In this document: in pieces, positions 1 to 13,120 of the stretch
Position numbering within the stretch: position 1 is the stretch's first letter
Layout: each line of letters opens with the position of its first letter
Assembly (NCBI RefSeq): GCF_003473485.1
Contig: NC_053044.1
Coordinates: forward strand, 37,204,091-37,268,090
Origin: Medicago truncatula
Lineage: Eukaryota > Streptophyta > Magnoliopsida > Fabales > Fabaceae
Direction: 5' to 3'
DNA length: 64,000 nt
Notes under the pieces: model-generated
The model's input: only the letters and a program-made list of their open reading frames with translations
What the model was told of the DNA's origin: nothing
The model's database searches: none
Program-made: the position numbers and the translations under genes

Positions 1-125
1 GAGTTTAGTTTCATTCATCTATATCTTTTTCCTTTTTTGCTGTTTTCACCACCTTGATGACTTTCTACACTTGTTTTTGAAAATTTTGCTTTTGATCACA
101 GAGTTTGTGATTTCAAACAAAAATC

Positions 126-765
126 ATGGATAGGCTATGCTGTTTTAAATCTTCATACTCTCAGGTAAGCATGCAATTTTTCTGTTAGCTATATTTTTTT
201 ATGTGATTCTTTGCATGACCCATTATCTATTGTTTATTGAGTTTGATGAAAAACATGTGTTTATATTCTCACTTGTTATTTGAATGGAAATTGGCACTGA
301 TTTTCAGGAAAAGTCAAATTCTAATTCTAGTTCTAGGATTCATATTCCTATAAAGAGAATTACTATATTTGAGTTTAACTAAATCATCAATATTAACTTA
401 TAATTTATTTTTGACTCCATTATCTTCCTAGCTAGAACTTTAATGTATTATTAGTATAAACTTGGTTAGTAATTTAACTAATTTTATTTGTTACAAAATG
501 CTAGTTTGGTCTAGATCATCATGCAGATAGTATGGGAAAGAAACTGTTTTGAAAAGCACTTAGAGGACAATTAACTTCTGTGGAGTTTGTATTTTTCCAG
601 CTTTTTTTTACCTATTTGAACTTATATACCGAGTACCGACAAAAGAACATGTGATGTTGTTTAGGAAAGCTTATAGAAGCAACTTATGACATGTTGATAT
701 GCTGTTTTCATCTTATTTCTATAAGCTTTCCAGGATAGTTTATAAAAACAGTTTATAGCTTATAC

Positions 766-796
<31 letters not shown>

Positions 797-2257
797 CTTT
801 ATTTGATATTTTGTTAGGAATAGCTTATACATAAGCATTTATGTGAAATCAAATACTACTGCTTTTCGTTTGCATGTACCTTAAAACTGAAAGGAATATT
901 CGAATTTTCTGTTTTGATTGCTTTACAGCTTGTAGCATCGCGTCCTTCATCCAGCACTGGTAAGGGGAAGAATTATGAAGGTTCAATAAAGTATGGTTTT
1001 AGCCTGGTAAAAGGGAGAGCTAATCATCCAATGGAGGATTATCATGTTGCCAAGTTTGTGCAGTTACAAGATAAAGAATTGGGTTTGTTTGCTATCTATG
1101 ATGGTCACCTAGGAGACCGTGTCCCCGCCTACTTACAGAAACATTTGTTTAGCAACATTTTAAGGGAGGTTAGAAATCATTATATATCTTTTATGCTAGT
1201 TTGATCAAAATTCACATTTGAGAAGTTATATTATTGTGCATTTTGATTTTGTCTTAGGAGGGATTTTGGGATGACCCTACTCTTTCTATCTCAAAAGCAT
1301 ATGAGAGCACAGATCAGGCTATTCTATCACATAGTTCTGATTTAGGGCATGGTGGATCAACAGCTGTAACTGCGATATTAATCGATGGAAGAAGACTATG
1401 GATAGCTAATGTTGGAGACTCACGAGCTGTTCTTTCAAGAAAAGGGCAAGCAGTACAAATGACTATCGATCACGAACCTAACACAGAACGAGGCAGCATT
1501 GAGACTAGAGGTGGTTTTGTCTCCAACTTGCCAGGTACTTTAAACCATTAATTAAACCAGAATTATGTTCCTAATGATGAAACAATTGACATATCCCAAT
1601 GCATGCTAAAGTTAGCATTGTTTAGAATAGAGATACTTGACATCAGTGTTGTTAAAATGTAGCTAGAGTACCGCTATAGAGCGATAAGCCTATAATGTAG
1701 CAGAATATCGACAGACTGCTATTGTTCCGCGATATACTATTTAGTACAAAATGGTGTCTAATAGACTATAGAGGCGTTATCGGTTGCATAGTGGAATTCG
1801 ACCAAATTGTTGTTTTCCGTGATCCGCGATTGACAACACTACTTAACAATAACATTAATGCTGTTGTTGATTCTAGGTGATGTGCCAAGAGTAAATGGAC
1901 AATTGGCTGTTTCTCGCGCATTTGGAGACAGGAGTCTCAAGTCACATTTGAGATCGGACCCGGACGTACAAACAACTGATATAGATGTTGATATTGAAAT
2001 TCTAATCCTTGCAAGTGATGGAATTTGGAAGGTGAAATAGTTATTTTTGATTTCTTGGCTCTTTCTTTTAATGCTCAATATTATTAAAAAATAAAAATTG
2101 TTTGCATGTGGTAAACTAGGTAATGGCTAATCAGGAAGCAGTGGATATTGCTAAAAGAATGAAAGATCCACATAAAGCAGCAAAACAACTTGCAGCTGAA
2201 GCAATAAAAAGAAACAGTAAAGATGATATATCTTGTGTTGTGGTTAAATTCAGATGA
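126..2257 (+). CDS. Protein phosphatase 2C (PP2C), clade F-like, 5 exons
   Basis: Metal-dependent Ser/Thr phosphatase of 282 aa. Exons, all with GT-AG borders and consistent phase, are 126-164, 929-1168, 1258-1534, 1877-2031 and 2120-2257. Metal-binding motifs of the family are all present: MED at residues 48-50, YDGH at 70-73, ASDGIW at 231-236 and KDDISC at 271-276. GGSTAV (125-130), ANVGDSRAV (143-151) and SRAFGD (198-203) also match. The length equals that of small Arabidopsis PP2Cs such as At1g34750 and PIA1, recalled from memory. There is no transit peptide or membrane segment, so a cytosolic or nuclear location is likely. The first exon codes for only 13 residues and is fixed by a good donor and the upstream ATG. 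Nothing is broken, so it should be active. The exact substrate cannot be read from the sequence. Confidence 0.93.
664..792. repeat. Inverted repeat and poly(A) run in PP2C intron 1
   Basis: A perfect 15-bp inverted repeat (GGAAAGCTTATAGAA at 664-678 and its complement at 717-731) is followed by a 27-base A run at 766-792. The short arms suggest a small MITE remnant; no clear target duplication was found. Confidence 0.5.
1645..1840. repeat. Small MITE-like repeat in PP2C intron 3
   Basis: AGTGTTGTTAA at the left and TTGACAACACT at the right form imperfect terminal inverted repeats about 196 bp apart, filling most of the intron. The ends resemble hAT-type MITEs, but I see no convincing 8-bp target duplication. 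Confidence 0.4.
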
Positions 2258-4249
2258 TTATCTTTTTTACAACATGTGTCACAAATGATAAAGAGAAAGG
2301 GATTTGTCAAGGTTTGAAATTGCTTTTTTGAATAGATTTTATTGTTTGAGAATGTTTGATTTCATTCCATCAAGTGTATCAGAATCTTCTGTATATTGTC
2401 TTATTATTCTTCATAAGGCATTGTAAAAGGTGAATATGCTTATAGTTATTGATTCCATTATAGCAAGTGTTTGGATTGAGATACATCGGTTCTTTCCAAG
2501 GTTGTATACAGCATTATTTGATAGATATATATATATATACCTTCTTTTCTCTGGTCCATTTTCCAAATTGAAGGAGATGCTCAAGTTGAGCCTTTGAAAT
2601 ATTTTCCATGATCCAGTAAAGGTAGCTTTTGCTACAAAACCATTTTGTACAAATCATTTCATAGAATGAATAGAAGCATCTCTGACTCTGACTGAAGAAT
2701 AAGATAGTACCACAATTTTTGTAAATTACAAGAGATAAAATATGTTATACTTCGGTCCAATTTAATTCATACAAATCTCTTAAAAATGATGAGCAACTGT
2801 AAAGATTCTCTCTCTTTGTGATGGTTAGCGAAAACTTCACTATCAACTTACTTTATTGTAAAAGATGAATTTTAGTTATAGTTTTAATCACCTATTGAAA
2901 ACTTCATTCAAACTAAATCATTTTATTTTCTAGAGTCTTGAAGTCAATAAAGAAAAAAATTCTGCTTAAAAAAGCCAAGTTGTAAAAAATTATGCAACTC
3001 TTAAATAATTCACACTTCTATATCTATGCAACCCACTTTGACCTCAAACAGATTCATTCTCATATGGAAAACTCAATTGGATACTCCCATTGGAGATGTT
3101 CTTTGCAACAATTTTCAATTTTCAAATTCCATATCCAAGTCTTGTGAAAAAATAATTAATATTTCTTCTTAAGTGGGACAAGGTAAATCTACTTAGGTTA
3201 ATTAGGGTTCCTGGTGAATCTACTTATGTTAATTAGGGTTCAGTGTATTTTTCTGTTGAATAAACGGACAATCCCATTCTTGAACTAATATTATCTTTCT
3301 AAAGAAAGTCATCAAACTATTCTTCCATCCATCTTGTAAATCCTTTTGTTAGTTCATCATTCTCTTTCCTAAGGGTAAACAATAACGTTCTTTCTTTTTT
3401 CTGTGTCACTTTCGTTTTCGTCTTCAATGCCATCTAATCCAAGTTGCTCTTCCTCACCCAGGTAATGGTCCTTACTCAGCCTTTTTATTAGGGTTTAGGG
3501 ATTTTGTGGTCAATGTCTGATTGGCGAACAAGTTTTCTTCCTCGTGGCAGGAGCTGTAATCCTACAGTTGTTTGGTACTGCTATAGTTTTATAAAACAAA
3601 TTGTACTCGTTACAAATGATCAACTAAATTGTTTCTCTAACCAAAAAATAAAGCTTTACTCAAGCTATTTCAATGTAAAGCCAATTGATCTACTTGATCC
3701 AAGTGGTTTAAAGTCATGTTCTCATGTCAGCAGCACAGTGATTCAGCAAAGGAAGTAACTCCCATCCCAAGCCAAGATTTTTTAAACAAAGCCAGCAACC
3801 ACTCCCATTGAAATCTTTTAATCAGATTTATTATTTTTGAAGTTTTACAAATAAATAAGTTTGAGTACACGAAACATCGCAGCCAATCATTACGGGCAGG
3901 ATTTACAATCATTTCATTCCCAACAAAATTAATTTTTTATGAACTGATGATCAAAACATTTGACCTTCAGGTAAACCTACAAAAAGTCAAAGAATTACAG
4001 ATTTCAGGTCTGAATTTTTCTGTTTAAACTATACACATTGAAGTCAATTTTCTAGAATGCTGAATGAAGTATTTCTTGATCATATGGACAAAAAAGGGAC
4101 GATTACATCATTCAGTAACACAATTGACTATACTAAGCGTGAGGCTCAAGGATGTGAAGATGATTACACAAGAGTACATGGCATAACTTGCAGCCAAGCC
4201 TTTAATAGGGTAGGGTATACTTCACAGGGAAAACTGTTTGATAGTCAAC
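2258..4249. other. Spacer between PP2C and APR-like genes
   Basis: The first 250 bases are probably the PP2C 3' UTR, followed by a short TA run near 2526. The rest is AT-rich. A stretch at 3427-3760 has an ATG, a possible donor (CACCCAG/GTAATG) and Arg/Cys-rich reading, but I cannot build a gene from it. The APR-like 3' UTR lies on the right edge. Confidence 0.5.
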
Positions 4250-7119
4250 TTACTGGTGCATCGCACGGCTGGTGCTTTCTTCTCCAATCGAAACTGTGGC
4301 AAGGGACTTGGAAGCCCATGCCTTAGCATTCATTGCTCCTTCCTGCAGATTACTTCTCTTGCATGGCTCTTTCAAACGGTAAATTGACTGTATTATTCGC
4401 TTCAAATAAACCAAAGGATGTTCCAGCAAGCTCCATAATCTAACATTTTGAATGACCCTTCCCCAAGCATATTGAATACATATAAGCAGTGTAGGAAAAA
4501 ACAGGTAGAGTAATCTCAAAGCCACAAATGCAGTGGCCAGAGCCAAATAAGTTTCTTGACCCAGTAAATTTTCTGGAGACCTGGCCCATGAAAATGGACA
4601 ACTTTCTGGTTCAGTGTCCACGTGATTCTCATTAGCTGATGGGTTCCCAATTTTCTCAAGGGATAGCTGATCAAGTGAATCAATCTTTATTCCTACAATG
4701 ATAACCAAATAATGAACTAAATACAAGAAATAGGATGCAATGATGTGCTGTTGCAACTGCATAGCACAAAGAACATTACAACTTCATTTTACAGACTATC
4801 CCAACATTGCACATGACCTTCCTATGATCCCAACCTCCCAAGGCCTAACTGTTTCTCTTTTGTCACGTAAAAGACGCAGTAATCACTTGATTGCAACATG
4901 GGACAACCAAGGTACAATCAAAGCGGATCAATGAAAAACAGTAAATATTCAATCTCAAGTAATCAACAAGCTGCTGAGAACACGGTTATAAAATTGAAAT
5001 TTGAATCATGAATTGGAACACCTACTTTCTATGTCGTGAATTGAATCTTAATACTTAAAAATAATATATAATAGTTTTCATGGGAAAATAATTTTAAAAC
5101 AAAAATACTAACATTTTGGGGAACAAACAAAAAAGAAAAAATAAATAAATAAAAGAAAATGTACAAGTACGGCCCAATACAACCTACCCATTCTAAAATA
5201 AAATATAACATCAAACAGAAAAAGAAAGAGTTGGGCCCAATACCCTCTCTCACCCCTAGGAAGAAAAAACCCAAGCCTCCCATAGTTTGAGCACTGTCTA
5301 CAAACAAGACACAGGGGACCAAAAATCATAGACGAATCGAGGAGGGAGGGGCACAAAGCACTGGACAGGCAGAATAAAAAAAATTGTGTAGGATGGACAG
5401 GGGACAAGACACTAAAACTTTCTTTGTGATACTGACTTGAGCTCTTTGAAGAGTTTCAGTCTCAGCTATTTCTGTCCCATTTAAGAAAAATTTTGCAAAA
5501 AAACATCAACTCGCCTTTCCAGAACCAGCTATGTGCCCAGCCTGTTTCTGAACTTCACTCGCAAAGGCAATCGAATAGACGACTCACATCATAATTGTAA
5601 TTCATGGATTCAACAGAGATAATTGTGATTCATCCTACAATTGAGGCCCAAAACCAATTCAACTCGAGATTTGCAATTTATTATTTATACGCTTACACCT
5701 TTTATACAATATTTCAAGTAAGGACATTTCAGTCAATGCATTTAAAATGTTATAAACTCATCTTATATTCCCTGCAAATCCCCCGTCAGTATTGGACGAG
5801 AGCTAAAATGAGTATGAGGGTTTTTGTTTCCCTTCATTCCCCTCAAAAATATTTAACCAAAGGTTTAAAATTATCTCTACCCTCCCTTTCTCCCCAACAA
5901 AAAAACTATGTAATGTAAATGTACATGTATTTATATTTTGAAAGCTTTATAAATAGATTAATCTCCCTGATCTAATTTAAAGTCCCTAAAATGAATTAAT
6001 TGTGTCTTAAAAGACTGCCGAGTAAAAGTTGCAGCTCAAATTGATAATAGGATGAAAAACAAAGATATAGAACGCAAATTTCAATGTATGGAAAAAGTAC
6101 AAAAAAGTGCCCCTTACTTACCAGTAACATCATTGTAGAACCCTACGAGAGAGCCAAGAGTTCGAGATCCTTGATATCGAACGCGCATGGTAGAATTCAA
6201 AATGAATAATGTTGGGAAACCATGGACACCATACTTGGATAAAGTACTGCCAAAATAAAAATTTCATTAAAGTGAAAGAAGCCAAAAATGAATGAAAGAA
6301 AAGACAAAAAACACTAAATACACAAACCTCGGCCTAACTGATGATTCTTCAATAGCAAAATGAGGAATAGTAGGATGTAACGAAGAAATAACAGAAAAAA
6401 CCGGTCTAAATATCCGAGAGAAAGGACACCATGATGCATAGAATAGCACAGCCACATACTCATGATAATTCTTATGAACCATATTCAATGCCTTCTGCAA
6501 AGAAGCCTCATCTCCCTGCATAATCATAAAAATAAAAATACAGCTTCTGTAAACAAACCTTAGTGATAGTTATTGCAATCTTATTCAATCACCGAAATAA
6601 TTAAATAACACTCTCCCTCCACTGCACATAATCTTAATTTTTAATTCTTTTTCGTCAAATAACCTAGTGGCGACAATCACACACATTAATTGTGGGTTCG
6701 AGAACACATCCCAAGACATCAAATGTTTGCAGCTGCCAACTGAGTTGTAGTTACAGAAACGCACATAATTTAAATTTGGCACAAACAGTATACACCAGCA
6801 TAACATTTTCGCTAATTCATATAACTATAGCAATTTCATATTAACAATTCATAAAAGACACAAAAATATTATAAATTTATAATCACAAAAATTCAATTTT
6901 TCAAATGGGATTAGAAAGAAAGAGGAAAAGGGTTACCTGGGTGACACCAACATAATGAATGGATCCAAGAGAATCAGATAACGAACAAATCGAATCAGAA
7001 AACCCTAAAACGAAATCCGAAAGCGATTCCTTGGGACAAACGGCGGTGGTGGAAAGAGATTGAGCGGTCCCACAACAAAGCAAGATGGCGAAAACGATCT
7101 CCGATCTCCAAAGCCTCAT
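4250..7119 (-). CDS. APRL4: 5'-adenylylsulfate reductase-like (APRL) thioredoxin-fold membrane protein
   Basis: Predicted 312 aa from four exons on the minus strand: 7119-6937, 6515-6328, 6246-6122 and 4692-4250, with phases that fit. Residues 1-23 form a signal peptide (hydrophobic AILLCCGT core). A thioredoxin-like domain follows, with YASWCPFSR at 88-95; this is the CPFS form, which lacks the second cysteine of a redox CXXC, and the HGFPTLF cis-proline strand is also present. A hydrophobic segment near residues 215-240 should anchor it to the membrane. This layout is that of plant APR-like proteins, which lack the APS reductase domain and probably act in the secretory pathway. Subfamily 4 is chosen partly because its Arabidopsis member At1g34780 neighbours PP2C At1g34750. 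Intron 3 is long (1.4 kb) and shows no clear repeat. Confidence 0.88.
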
Positions 7120-7767
7120 CCTCGTCCCTTGGATTATTATTACTAGGAAACGAAAATTGGGAACGAAGAAGAAAAATTGAGATGGAAATGAAACCCTAAT
7201 TGGATTTGAAAAGGGAAAATGAGAACGAGAACAAAAAGAGGGTTATTGAGATAATAAGATGTGACGTGCCTTAAGCTTATTGGATGGATTAATTGTTATA
7301 ATTTAAATGAAAAAATAGAAAATATTATGGAAGAGGGTTTGGGGTTGGTTTGTTGGGAGATAGAGGAAGGAGAGGAAGGTGATGGTGGTTAGTGGAAGTG
7401 AGTGTGATGATCGGTGGTGGATGAATTGACAATGAGGTTGATACCAATCTTCATGGATACATACCACTATGGTAATGGTTGGTTGGTTTCTAATCTTTAT
7501 TTGACTTTCTTTTTTATATTCTATTCTCTCTTTCTAGCTAAAATTCATTATTTGTTTAAACTCATCAATCAAATTCATTTTATATACCTTACCCTTACTA
7601 TATCATAATAATTGCAACAAAAATATGTATTGAAATTATTATTTTTTAGGGAAAAAATATGTATTGAAATTTTTTTTTAAGGATGTATTGAAATTAGATT
7701 GGTCAGACTCACCTCGACCTAATAGGCTCGTATATATAAATAATTTGAATTGGTTCGGCTTTGCTTA
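7120..7767. promoter_or_regulatory. 5' flank of the APR-like gene
   Basis: The 5' UTR and promoter of the minus-strand APR-like gene should lie in the first few hundred bases. No confident core element can be named. The rest is AT-rich up to the transposon target site at 7768. Confidence 0.35.
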
Positions 7768-7776
7768 TTAAATGAA

Positions 7777-9372
7777 GGCTTAAATATGTAAATCGTCCCT
7801 GTAATTTGGCGTGTTTTTGGTTTTCGTTCCTGTATTTTTTTTTGTTCTAAAACAACCCCTATAAGTTAATAACTTTTTGATTTTCGTCCTTCCCGTCAAC
7901 TTCCGTTACAAAAACGCACATGTGGCAAACGGACGATGACGTGCTAGTGCCTGACGTGGCAGACGATGCTGACGTGACAAACTTATTGATGAGTCACACA
8001 GTGAGAGGGACCAAAGCCAAAAAAACAAAATTCGTAAAGGGACCAAAACCAAAACCAAAAAACGAAATTTGTAGATGAACTTGACTATTTCAAGAACCAA
8101 AATCAAAAAACGAAATTTGTAGAGGGACCAAAACCAAAAAACGAGAAGACGAAAAATTCAAATTTAATTACATTTCTTCATCTTCTTCCCACATCTTCTT
8201 CTTCATTACTATCATTGTCTTCGTAAACTTCATCATCATCATCAACCAAACACAGAAATTCATCACTTCAAAACCCAAAAATCCATCAACTCAAAACAAC
8301 AACAAACTCAATCCAACACATTCAATTATACTTTCATGTGATAACTTCTCTTTTATTTCTTCTCACAAACAACAAAATTAAATTAAACCAATATACCCAC
8401 TGTTCAACATGCAATCCAATTTCACACACTTTAAAATCGTTTAAAATAAAACTTATCTCAATTCAACATTCCAACATATTTTTCAATTCTATTTATTATC
8501 CCTCTAGATCTTCAAATGAAAAGAATATTCATATCAAACTTGAACCTTTCTCTTATAATCCAATTTCACACAACAATCTTCCAAATCAACCGGAAATAAA
8601 GAACACGACCCAAATGTTCGAAACAAAAATGATGATATTAGAGTTCAAAGAATTGACGAAGAAAGCATTTGGAGTGACCAAGAAACAGCAGAGATGCGAG
8701 ATCAATGATGAGACGAGAGTTGGTAATGAAAAAAAAAAATCATTCTTTAGGTTTTTCAATTTGAGAATTTTGTGAATTTTTTCAATATTGGGAATTTGAG
8801 CATTCACAATGAGGATTTTGTTGTTATAATTTGATTTTGATATTATCAATAAAAGTTTAGTTGGGACTATGAACATTGTGGATTTTAGTGTTGAGATGTC
8901 AATCTGACCATTGTCAATGGGGATTTTGTTTGGGTTTGTGAAAAGTTGTCTATTGAGAGTGAGATGATGATTTTGAGTTTTTTTTATCTCTTTTCTGAGT
9001 ATTTTTTCCTGGGTTTTTTGATGAATTTATGAAGACAATGATGAAGATGTAAAAGAGGTGGAAGGAAGAAGATGAAGAAAGCTATTTTTTTCTCGCTTTT
9101 TTGTTTTGGTCCCTTTACGAATTTTTTTTTTTGGCTTTGGTCCCTCTACAAATTTCGTTTTTTGGTTTTGGTCCCTCTCACTGTGTGACTCATCAATAAG
9201 TTTGCCACGTCATCCTCTGTTTGCCACATGTGCGTTTTTGTAACGGAAGTTGATGGGAGGGACGAAAATCAAAAAGTTATTAACTTACAGGGGTTGTTTT
9301 AGAACAAAAAAAGATACAGGAACCAAAACCAAAAACACGCTAAATTACAGGGACGATTTACATATTTAAACC
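7777..9372. mobile_element. Non-autonomous Mutator-like (MULE) foldback element
   Basis: The left end GGCTTAAATATGTAAATCGT matches the inverted right end (GGTTTAAATATG...). The 9-bp target TTAAATGAA is duplicated perfectly at 7768-7776 and 9373-9381. Inverted similarity runs about 300 bp inward, including a repeated 'gggaccaaa(g/a)cc' phrase and the GATGAGTCACAC block. The 1.6-kb body holds no transposase, so it must be moved in trans. The intact duplication and similar ends suggest a fairly young insertion. Confidence 0.88.
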
Positions 9373-9721
9373 TTAAATGAATTGTCAAAATAAAATTTGA
9401 CCTATAATTTCATTTTAAAAAATCAGATTCATCGTACATCAAAATTACTTAGTTTTTTCACATAGAGCAAAAATGATAAAAAAGAAAAAAAAAGTTTGTT
9501 TACAAGACTATATTTAGTAACATAAATGTGTTATTCATGTGGAAATTTTTTGAGAAGGAATGCACCAACATAAATGCAAAACAATGCAAACACACACCAT
9601 ATAAATTAGCATACATTAAATATATCACGCGTTTTCATAAACTTAGTAAAATGGTATTTAAAACATCCATAAAATACTCTACTTGCATGGCTAATATAAC
9701 TAATGCTTATATCTATGCAGA

Positions 9722-10440
9722 TTTTGGATGATGTCGCGATGGACTTCATCACAAGGTTACACCATCATTTTGGTGGTAATTGATCGCATTTCTAAGTACA
9801 CTCGCATCGCTGCATTAAAATCATAGTACACGAGCTCTAAGGATGTTGAAACCTTCATACACATTCTGGTGAAGTTGCATGGTATTTCAAATAATATTGT
9901 TTTCGATAAGGATCGGGGGTCTTTAATATTCGTTTCTCTCAAATTTTATTAAGTTGAGTGGCACAACCTCGATCATCAGATCCTCCTATCATCCTTAAAT
10001 AAATGGATAATCGGAAGCTTTGAACAAATTTTTGGAATTGTACTTATGTTCTTCTAAATGGTCAAACCCCAATTTTGGTCAAGATTACTCTATTGGACGC
10101 AATACTAGTATAATACCTCCTTAAACTCAAGCACACACTTTGCCTCTTATATGCAAGGGCTAAGAAAGGGTAGTAGGGTTAGAATCCGTAATATACTTAT
10201 GAAGGACGTTGTGCTATAAATAGATGAAATGAATAAGGGATTGGTAGGCAATGATTGGTGAATCTCAATCATTAGCTCAATTATTCCTTTGTACTTTGCT
10301 TATTTTATTTCCATGAAAGAACTCATAGTGCGCTTGCTATTTGAGTCAAGCCATTCATTAATTGAGCTTTCCATTATTATTCTGTTAAACTTTTAGATTG
10401 CATACTTCATCATAACAAAAGCATAAAACTTCTAACTTGG
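9722..10440 (+). mobile_element. Ty3/gypsy retroelement fossil (integrase piece and LTR-like tail)
   Basis: Plus-strand reading of 9735-10010 recalls the chromovirus-type gypsy integrase core (MDFIT, LVVIDRISKY, KLHGIS). An LTR-like stretch with a TATAAATA box follows at 10210-10440. It is a clearly broken and old fragment with several breaks and no partner LTR in reach. Confidence 0.6.
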
Positions 10441-11567
10441 TGTTGGTTGAAATCTAAGATGAAGGGCTTTACCTATGAATACAATCAGTGGTGTTTTCAA
10501 CCACTTTATTGTCTTGGTGTTGTTGACTCTTAATTGTGTGTAGTTTTTGCTTGTTCGTGGATTTCCTCTTTAGGTTGAGTTGATATACTTTCTGTATGAG
10601 TGTTGTTTGTACTTTTGTTCCCTAATAAATGATGTTTGTGATCTATAATATACATCACTTAAACAGTAAATCTAGAAAATTAGTTTTTGTTTATAACAGT
10701 GACGGTCAGAGTTTTCTTTTATCTTGTTTAAAGAAATAGTGAAATACACACATTTACGCTTGTTTAATAAATGTTTACACTTATTTATTGAAAAAAGGAT
10801 TTTTAAATACTTGGAAAGGAAGTGCCCAGATTTATTAACGATAAAATTCAAATATGACGATTGAAATGTTTTGGAGTTGGTACATTTTGTCACTATTGAA
10901 CGAACCAAAACCCAGCGCACGGGGTTTATATGTTATGTTTGGATATGTGTCAATAGTGACATCACGGTCCTAATAGCATTTGACATTTTAAGAGATTGTA
11001 ACTCGAAGCTTTTGTACGACCGTGATGTCATGATTTGCTACTTTTTCAAACACGTTAAATTTTGTTTCCGAGTGACAAATAATTTTGGATGATGAGTTAA
11101 AATGAAGTTGAATGTAAAGTGACTGTGGTTCTTTTTTTCTATTAAGGTTCTTTTTTCTATTAAACATGATCGGGGGAATTATGTTTAGTGTCAAGAATGA
11201 TAAATCATAACGATAGAATTTGAAGATAAAGAGAACGTGGAGATAGGATAAAAGGACTCGATGGACAGCAGAGAAGAGGACTCAATGGTACAATTCTTGC
11301 CAGGACAGCCAAGTGAGTTAGTGAGCTCAAACGGGTGAATAATTGGCATCTGTACGACAAAGTACGCAGGGCATACTCACTTCAAAAGGGAAGGAGAAAA
11401 GACTATAGAGAAGAGAGATTGTGATTTGGTGCAACAAATGTACGATAGTATTGAGAACTTGCCATTCTAAAACGTTGACAGGTATGAACGACCTTCATAT
11501 GCAATCCATTCTATAACCCGGCCTCTTGTGGTGGGATAAAATAGTTTAGCAAGTACCAATTTATTTT
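10441..11567. other. AT-rich spacer, no gene seen
   Basis: Only short chance reading frames. No splice-consistent coding segment, RNA gene or clear repeat was recognised. Confidence 0.5.
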
Positions 11568-11824
11568 AAATAAACCATCAATTTTGTCCCCAAATTTAGC
11601 TCATAGAGTATATAAAATAACAAAAAGTCCTCAACAGTATATGAAATCCGTCACTTTATCCCCTACAGTATATGCAAATTGATCACATCAGGCCATAAAT
11701 AGCAGGAACTAGAGTGACGGATTTAATTTTATATATTTCAAGAACTACTTACAACATTTATACACTATAAGGACTGGATCAGAGAGAATGGTCGATCATT
11801 TAGAACTAAATTGATGGTTTATTT
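11568..11824. mobile_element. MITE with 17-bp terminal inverted repeats
   Basis: AAATAAACCATCAATTT at the left is matched exactly in inverted form at the right, enclosing 257 bp with no coding potential. No clear target duplication was found, so the superfamily is open. Confidence 0.55.
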
Positions 11825-13120
11825 GTTCAATATTCATAGACTCCATAGTTCAACAGCAATAATTCACGAGATGGTGAAAAAGTAAACCGGGCATTGAACA
11901 TTAAATAGAGGAGCACAAAACAATATCAAAAACGGTTGTGCAAACAGGCATATTCGCGTCAAATACTAAAATCAGCACCAGGTATGACTTTTAAATTATG
12001 AAATTTGGGGAAAACTAGTTCCTTCTTCATTTGAAGGATCAACCGAAAATTCAATGTATTGGCATTGCAGAGAATGAAAAAGAATGTTCTAAACTAAAAT
12101 GGACCTAAAGGAAAATTTTACTTGTAAAATAAAAAAAGCTGTCTGAGCTCTGGCAAGAAGCAGGAGAAACATCACACCAGAACCTGCACGTAACCTCGGG
12201 AATTAAGAAGCCACCAGCACGATCAGCTGAATTTATCAACAAATAATGCGCCTTCAAGTATCTGTCTGTTTGGTCCCAAAAATACAAGCAAAATCAGTAA
12301 AGGAGGAAGGAAACAGGAGAAACTATTAGCTTCAAAAATAAAGCATGCAAGTAGAGAACAAGAATAATTCTTATAGTACATTTCCTAGGGTTGGCTATTT
12401 AGTTAGCAAAAGAATGTTAAGGTTCATAAGCACAATAGTCTATAAATTTGACTAATGCATAGAAAAGGATTATGGCTTCCCAGTGATTCCAACACAAGAT
12501 CTTAAAACATGTTACTCTTATTCACTAGTAAAACTTATTACACATGAATTATACTTATCTAATTGGCTAGAACATGGCTTCTCCATGATCTCTAATCAGA
12601 GGCTCCAAGACAGCCAGCCATTAATGTATCACCGCTAATTTTAGTGTCGAATTCTACAAATACTTCTACAAAAAATATCAATATAACATGCTTATGCAGC
12701 CACCACAAAGTTCTCAATATTTCGTTTAAATGAACATGTTGAAAATATTTTTTTCCAGATGTTTTATGTGAACATGTTATAAAGCTAGTTATAGAAAAAC
12801 CAATAATATGATCTATATGATGCCATAAACTACTTTCAGACTAACTTTCCAAAATTCAGATTATTAAAAGAAAATACTTTTATTTCATAATGAGTTTCAA
12901 ATCACTTAGATCAAAGAGCCATAAATAAAGATTAAGAAACAAAAAAGAGCCATAAATAAATGAATCCTTTTAATACTGTAAATATTACCTTTTCTAAGCT
13001 ATCATCCTGAACAGGAAATTGATAATATACAAGCAGACTCTGCAAACTACCATACATGTTTTATTTTGAAAAATTGTTCCATGCACTGCATCCGTCACTA
13101 CATCTGAATCTATCTGGCTG
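11825..13120. other. 3' flank of the MBD8 gene
   Basis: A donor-like ACATG/GTATGT near 13057 (minus strand) and low-AT sequence at 12100-12300 suggest a 3' UTR intron and a last untranslated exon. The rest is AT-rich, with nothing recognised. Confidence 0.35.

Noticed and set aside
3427-3760. Possible small zinc-finger (GRF-like) gene
   Set aside because: A start and donor exist, but the reading breaks without a recognisable GRF motif.
5029-5407. Hydrophobic overlapping frames on the minus strand
   Set aside because: They lie in intron 3 of the APR-like gene and come from poly-pyrimidine sequence; no start context or family.
8338-8775. 145-codon open frame inside the MULE at 7777
   Set aside because: Low-complexity, Asn/Ile/Lys-rich sequence in the element's core with no splice or domain support; an overlapping frame on the other strand is equally long.
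12105-12287. 60-codon minus-strand frame
   Set aside because: More likely the untranslated last exon of MBD8; no homology recognised.
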